Assembly: GCF_018885265.1 (NCBI RefSeq)
Contig: NZ_CP076538.1
Coordinates: forward strand, 3,880,001 to 3,944,000
Source: Amycolatopsis aidingensis
GTDB lineage: Bacteria; Actinomycetota; Actinomycetes; Mycobacteriales; Pseudonocardiaceae
Direction of reading: 5' to 3'
DNA: 64,000 nt
Part shown: positions 60,737-64,000 of the stretch, one piece after another
Position numbering within the stretch: the first letter of the stretch is position 1
Layout of the letters: the number at the start of each line of letters is the position of its first letter
Made by a program: the position numbers and the translations under genes
The notes under the pieces: generated by a model
Database searches by the model: none
The model's input: the letters and a program-made list of their open reading frames with translations, nothing else
What the model was told of the DNA's origin: nothing

Positions 60737-62023
60737 TCACCCCGGCGCCACCAGCACGGTCGATTCCGGCGGCGCGTCCATCTCCCGCCAGATCCGGAAC
60801 ATCAGCGGGCAGCAGGCCACCGCGAGACAGATCCCGCCGAGCACCAGCACGGCGGGCCGCAGCCCGATCCAGTCCAGCAGGGCGCCCGCCAGCAGCGCGC
60901 CAAGCGGCATGGCCGCTATCGCCCCGGTGTAGAGCGCGCCGAACACCCTGCCCCGCAGCGCCACCGGGACCCGCTCGTACATCAGCCCGGCCAGCACCGG
61001 GTTCAGCGGTCCGACTCCGAAGCTGCACAGCGTCAGCAGCAGCACCATCACCACCGCAGGAGGGTTGGCGGCGAGCACGCCGTAGGTCGGTGCCCCGCAC
61101 AACAGGAAGCACCAGCTGAAGATGGCTCGGCGACCGAACCGCCCGCCGAGCCAGCCGTAGAGCAGCGCGCCGAGCAGGCCGCCCGCTCCCACGGCGGCGA
61201 TCACCACCCCGACCAGCGCGCTGTTCTGCCACACCCTGGCTCCGTAGGCGGGGACCAGCACCGAGTACAGCCCGACGAACAGGGCGTTGATCCCGGCGCA
61301 CAATCCGGAGACCCACAGCAGCAGGTGGTCACCACGCAGCTGCCGGGCGCCCTCCCGCAAGTCGGCAAGGTATCCCCGGTCCTGCCCGCACGCGGGCCGC
61401 TCGGTGAACCTCGCAGGCACCAGCAGCGCGACCAGGCCGGCCGCGAGGAACAGTGTGCTGGCATCCAGCAGTAGTACCGGCGCCGCGCCCAGCACGGTGA
61501 TCAGGGCGCCCGCGGCCAGCGCGCCGAACAGGTCCCCGATCCGGTGCACGCTTTCCAGCGCGGCCGTGGCCCGCTCCACTCGGGTCCCGGCGAGCGCGAT
61601 CGCCTCCGGCAGCAGCACCTGTTTGGCGGTGCGCGAGGGTGCCCGGCCCAGCCCGATCCCGAATGCCATGGCCGCCAGCGCGAGCAGGGAGAGTTCCATC
61701 GTGGCCACGAACAGCGGCACGGCAAGCAGCACGGGCACGGTGAGCAGATCGGCCAGCACGCTGATCCGCCGCGGCCCGTGCCGGTCGACCAGGGTGCCCG
61801 CCACGGAGAACGACAGCAGCAGACCCACCGTTTCGGCCGCGGCCACGGCACCGGTCATCGACCCGCTGCCGGTGGTGTCCAGCACGTACCACGGGATCGC
61901 GACCATGGTCATCGCGGAGCCGACCGCCGCGATACCGGCGGCGGCGAGCACCGCCAGGAGTGGAATGCGCCGGGACCCGATGGATCTTCGGCTGCGGCCG
62001 TGCGGTTCGGCGGCCGCCCTCAC
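60737..62023 (-). CDS. MFS transporter, macrolide-efflux-like
   Basis: A 428-residue MFS protein of the MefA/enterobactin-exporter type. Membrane segment 1 is LLAVLAAAGIAAVGSAMTMVAI, motif A appears as GTLVDRHGPRRISVLAD and a second as YGWLGGRFGRRAIFSW, with VPVALRGRVFGALYTGAIAAMPLGALLAG after it. Likely exports a drug or natural product. GTG start at 62023. It converges on the peptidase gene with only four bases between. Confidence 0.85.
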   Translation of the reverse strand: MRAAAEPHGRSRRSIGSRRIPLLAVLAAAGIAAVGSAMTMVAIPWYVLDTTGSGSMTGAVAAAETVGLLLSFSVAGTLVDRHGPRRISVLADLLTVPVLLAVPLFVATMELSLLALAAMAFGIGLGRAPSRTAKQVLLPEAIALAGTRVERATAALESVHRIGDLFGALAAGALITVLGAAPVLLLDASTLFLAAGLVALLVPARFTERPACGQDRGYLADLREGARQLRGDHLLLWVSGLCAGINALFVGLYSVLVPAYGARVWQNSALVGVVIAAVGAGGLLGALLYGWLGGRFGRRAIFSWCFLLCGAPTYGVLAANPPAVVMVLLLTLCSFGVGPLNPVLAGLMYERVPVALRGRVFGALYTGAIAAMPLGALLAGALLDWIGLRPAVLVLGGICLAVACCPLMFRIWREMDAPPESTVLVAPG

Positions 62024-62270
62024 GATTCACGCTCATGGCCTTGACACATTCGGAAACACAACCGGATTCGGTTCGCACGAAATCGTTCTTTCCCAGCCAC
62101 CTAAACACGCTAGAACAGCGGCGAAACTTTGCAAAGTGCACGTTGCAGCTAACCCAGGCACACCACGGGTGCGTGGCTTGCTGCCGGACGAGCGACCTCG
62201 ACTTCCCCGATGTGGGAACGGATCCGGGTCGCTCGCCCGCTGTGGGTAGCAGGTGTGGCAGGCTGTGCCG

Positions 62271-63209
62271 GTGACCGCACCGCTGGCCCTGCTCGACGCC
62301 GCGAGCATGTACTTCCGTTCGTTCCACGCCCTGCCGGAATCGCTGACCGCACCGGACGGCACGCCGGTCAACGCCGTGCGCGGGTTCACCGACACGGTAG
62401 CCAGGATCCTCACCGACCGGCGACCGGGGCGGCTGGTCGCCTGCCTGGACGCGGACTGGCGGCCACAGTTCCGGGTGAACCTGCTGCCAAGTTACAAGGC
62501 GCACCGGGTCGCCGAGGAAGCCGAGGACGGTGCGGTAGAGGTCGTCCCGGACGCGCTGAGCCCGCAGGTACCGATCATCCTGGAGGTGCTGGAAGCGGTC
62601 GGGCTGGCCACCGCCGAGGCGGCGGGGTATGAGGCGGACGACGTGATCGGCACGCTGGTGGCTCGGGAGTCGGCCGACCCGGTCGAGGTGATCAGCGGGG
62701 ACCGGGACCTGTTCCAGCTGGTGCGGACCGAGCCCAGCCCGGTCACCGTGTACTACCTCGGCAAGGGCTGGAACAAAGCGGAACCGCTCGGCCCGGCGGA
62801 GATCGCGGCCAAGTACGGGGTGCCGGAGGAGAACGCCGGCCCAGCCTACGCCGATATGGCGGCCCTGCGCGGCGACCCCTCGGACGGCCTGCCCGGGGTG
62901 GCCGGGATCGGCGAGAAGACCGCGGCGAAGCTGATCAGCCAGTTCGGTTCGCTGGAGGCGCTGATCGGCGCCGCGGCCGAGGGTGATCCGCGGGTGCCGC
63001 CCAAGACCCGGCTGCGGCTCGCCGAGGCCGCCGACTACCTCGCCGTGGCGCCCACCGTGGTGCAGGTGGCTCCGGACGCCCCGGTGGAGTTCTCCCGCCC
63101 GGACCGGGTGCCCGCCGCGCCCGCCGACCCGGAGCGCGCGCTGGAACTCGGCGAGCGCTGGAACCTCGGCGGTTCGGTGCAACGGCTGCTGGACGCGCTG
63201 GCCGGGTAG
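62271..63209 (+). CDS. Stand-alone 5'-3' exonuclease
   Basis: A 312-residue flap-endonuclease-type protein equivalent to the N-terminal domain of DNA polymerase I. Acidic metal ligands lie in LALLDAASMYFRSFHALP, VACLDADW, AGYEADDVIGTLV and VISGDRDLFQLV. The DNA-binding helix-hairpin-helix is GLPGVAGIGEKTAAKLISQFGSLEAL. No polymerase domain follows. It may remove RNA primers or process flaps in addition to the main polymerase I. The GTG start has no ribosome-binding site, and CAGGCT ends six bases before it, so the transcript is probably leaderless. Confidence 0.9.
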   Translation: MTAPLALLDAASMYFRSFHALPESLTAPDGTPVNAVRGFTDTVARILTDRRPGRLVACLDADWRPQFRVNLLPSYKAHRVAEEAEDGAVEVVPDALSPQVPIILEVLEAVGLATAEAAGYEADDVIGTLVARESADPVEVISGDRDLFQLVRTEPSPVTVYYLGKGWNKAEPLGPAEIAAKYGVPEENAGPAYADMAALRGDPSDGLPGVAGIGEKTAAKLISQFGSLEALIGAAAEGDPRVPPKTRLRLAEAADYLAVAPTVVQVAPDAPVEFSRPDRVPAAPADPERALELGERWNLGGSVQRLLDALAG

Positions 63210-63246
63210 TAGGGCCACCGCGACCGCGCGCCTTCTGCAACCCGGT

Positions 63247-63648
63247 CTAGTCGGGTGCGCTTACCTCGTACTCGCCGTCCTCGCTGGTGACGGTGATGGT
63301 GACCGTCCTGGCCTCCTCGGCCACCCGTACCGCGCAGTCGAAGGTGCTGCCGACCTGGACCGGCTGGCCCGGCGGGCAGTTCACGTTCGTCACCTCCGCC
63401 AGGCCGTAGCTCTCGGTGAGCACCTTGCGCACCGAGGCCTGCATGGCCAGCCGGTCGAACACCTTCGGCAGCGGCGACAGCGTGGTCGTCGTGGCGGCTG
63501 TGCTCCGGCTGCCGCCGGGTGGGGTCGTGCTGGTGGCGGAACTGGCCGCCGATGTACCCGGTCCCTCGTCCTGGCCGCTGCCCTGGTCACAGCCCGCGCC
63601 AAGCAGCACGCCGGCGACCGCCAGCAGCAGCACTACACGCAACCGCAC
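63247..63648 (-). CDS. DUF4333 lipoprotein
   Basis: A 133-residue exported lipoprotein. A signal peptide (RLRVVLLLAVAGVLLGAG) ends in the lipobox LGAGC, followed by a threonine/serine-rich linker and a DUF4333 domain (VRKVLTESYGLAEVTNVNCPPGQPVQVGSTFDCAV) with two conserved cysteines that probably pair. Function unknown; the family is common on actinobacterial cell surfaces. GTG start. Confidence 0.82.
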   Translation of the reverse strand: MRLRVVLLLAVAGVLLGAGCDQGSGQDEGPGTSAASSATSTTPPGGSRSTAATTTTLSPLPKVFDRLAMQASVRKVLTESYGLAEVTNVNCPPGQPVQVGSTFDCAVRVAEEARTVTITVTSEDGEYEVSAPD

Positions 63649-63680
63649 GCCCGCACCCCGACAGGTTGATCGTCAACAGG

Positions 63681-64000
63681 TTAGAAGAAGGTACCGCACC
63701 AGGCCGTCCGGTGCGTCGCGAACAGGCTGTCCGCCGCCGCCACGGCCGCCGGGTCGGCCACCTCGATCCGTCCGGCCTCGGCCAGCGCCGACGGCCGCCA
63801 GCCACCGAGGTAGATCATCGCGAGGGTGTCCACGTGCAGCCGGAGCCCTGCGGGTGCCGTCACCTCCGTCACCTCGTCCGCCGAGACGAGATACCGCCCG
63901 GAGTTGTGCTCCAGCACTGGATCCACCACCTCCAGCACCACCGTCCCCTGGCCGCGCTCCCGTGCGCGCAGCGCCCCCGGCACGTCCACCAGGCGCAGCC
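63681..64000 (-). CDS. Eis-like N-acetyltransferase, C-terminal part (cut by window edge)
   Basis: The last ~105 residues of a minus-strand protein whose start lies beyond the window. The segment (R)LVDVPGALRARERGQGTVVLEVVDP, then GRYLVSADEVTEV, LAMIYLGGWRPSALAEAGRI and LFATHRTAWCGTFF matches the SCP2-like C-terminal domain of Eis-type GNAT proteins, including the C-terminal WC..F carboxylate end that reaches the active site. Eis proteins acetylate aminoglycosides and other amines. Confidence 0.82.
   Translation of the reverse strand, partial: LRLVDVPGALRARERGQGTVVLEVVDPVLEHNSGRYLVSADEVTEVTAPAGLRLHVDTLAMIYLGGWRPSALAEAGRIEVADPAAVAAADSLFATHRTAWCGTFF

Noticed and set aside
1..64000. tRNA genes, rRNA genes, CRISPR arrays and intact insertion sequences
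   Set aside because: I looked for cloverleaf-like stretches, regular spaced repeats and transposase motifs and found none that I could support.

Overview
The window is high-GC, gene-dense DNA with many GTG starts, short or absent leaders and actinobacteria-specific proteins (RbpA, a CmtR-type metal sensor, an F420/PPOX-type oxidoreductase, an Eis-like protein, an ANTAR regulator). It reads as the chromosome of a filamentous actinomycete. A Pseudonocardiaceae-type host is my best guess: the secreted cutinase resembles the Saccharomonospora/Thermobifida enzymes and a rifamycin-response element sits upstream of a HelD-like gene. The genus is inference.

Region 1 (1-9.6 kb), probable accessory island. 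A serine-recombinase remnant (263-523) abuts a minus-strand group: a cytochrome P450, a HelD/HelR-type RNA polymerase protection factor, a class I sesquiterpene synthase, a truncated ispH, a polyprenyl diphosphate synthase, a 41-codon coupled ORF and ispG. A tyrosine recombinase follows. The genes outline precursor supply (IspG), prenyl chain building, cyclisation and P450 oxidation. The helR-like gene carries a 19-bp match to the rifamycin-associated element in its upstream region.

Region 2 (9.6-20.5 kb) is regulatory and housekeeping. It holds two copies of an ECF42-type sigma factor paired with a DGPF/YCII protein, in opposite orientations around 10-16 kb. Between and beyond them lie a SpoU methyltransferase, a PrmC-related methyltransferase, an adenine-deaminase-like enzyme, a seven-blade RCC1-like protein, an extra ClpP with a ClgR-like box, and a divergent HxlR/MFS pair with a long operator palindrome.

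Region 3 (20.5-28.2 kb) is conserved core: GDPD, a UMF1-type transporter, rbpA with a SigR-type promoter, then ppm1, lnt and an amidohydrolase on the opposite strand. rbpA and ppm1 converge on a perfect 22-bp stem.

Region 4 (28.4-41.5 kb) holds a lysine 2,3-aminomutase, a LAL/LuxR regulator coupled to an acyl-CoA ligase, a TetR regulator, a PETase/cutinase-type polyester hydrolase, a complete Liv-type ABC transporter and another TetR regulator. A possible reading is secretion of an esterase, uptake of acid products, and CoA activation.

Region 5 (41.5-64 kb) is mixed: a DUF1524 nuclease-like lipoprotein, a COG0523 GTPase, MarR/SnoaL, a metallo-beta-lactamase-fold gene behind a MerR-type promoter, a CmtR homologue, an FtsX-like permease with two ATPases, an SGNH hydrolase, a double SRPBCC protein, NmrA/HxlR and MarR/PPOX divergons whose regulators run tail to tail into each other, a phosphotransferase, an ANTAR protein, a MazF-type toxin-antitoxin pair, Lrp/pepQ, OsmC behind a 55-bp imperfect palindrome, an X-Pro peptidase, an MFS exporter, a 5'-3' exonuclease, a DUF4333 lipoprotein and the C-terminal part of an Eis-like gene cut by the window edge. 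I saw no tRNA, rRNA, CRISPR array or intact insertion sequence.
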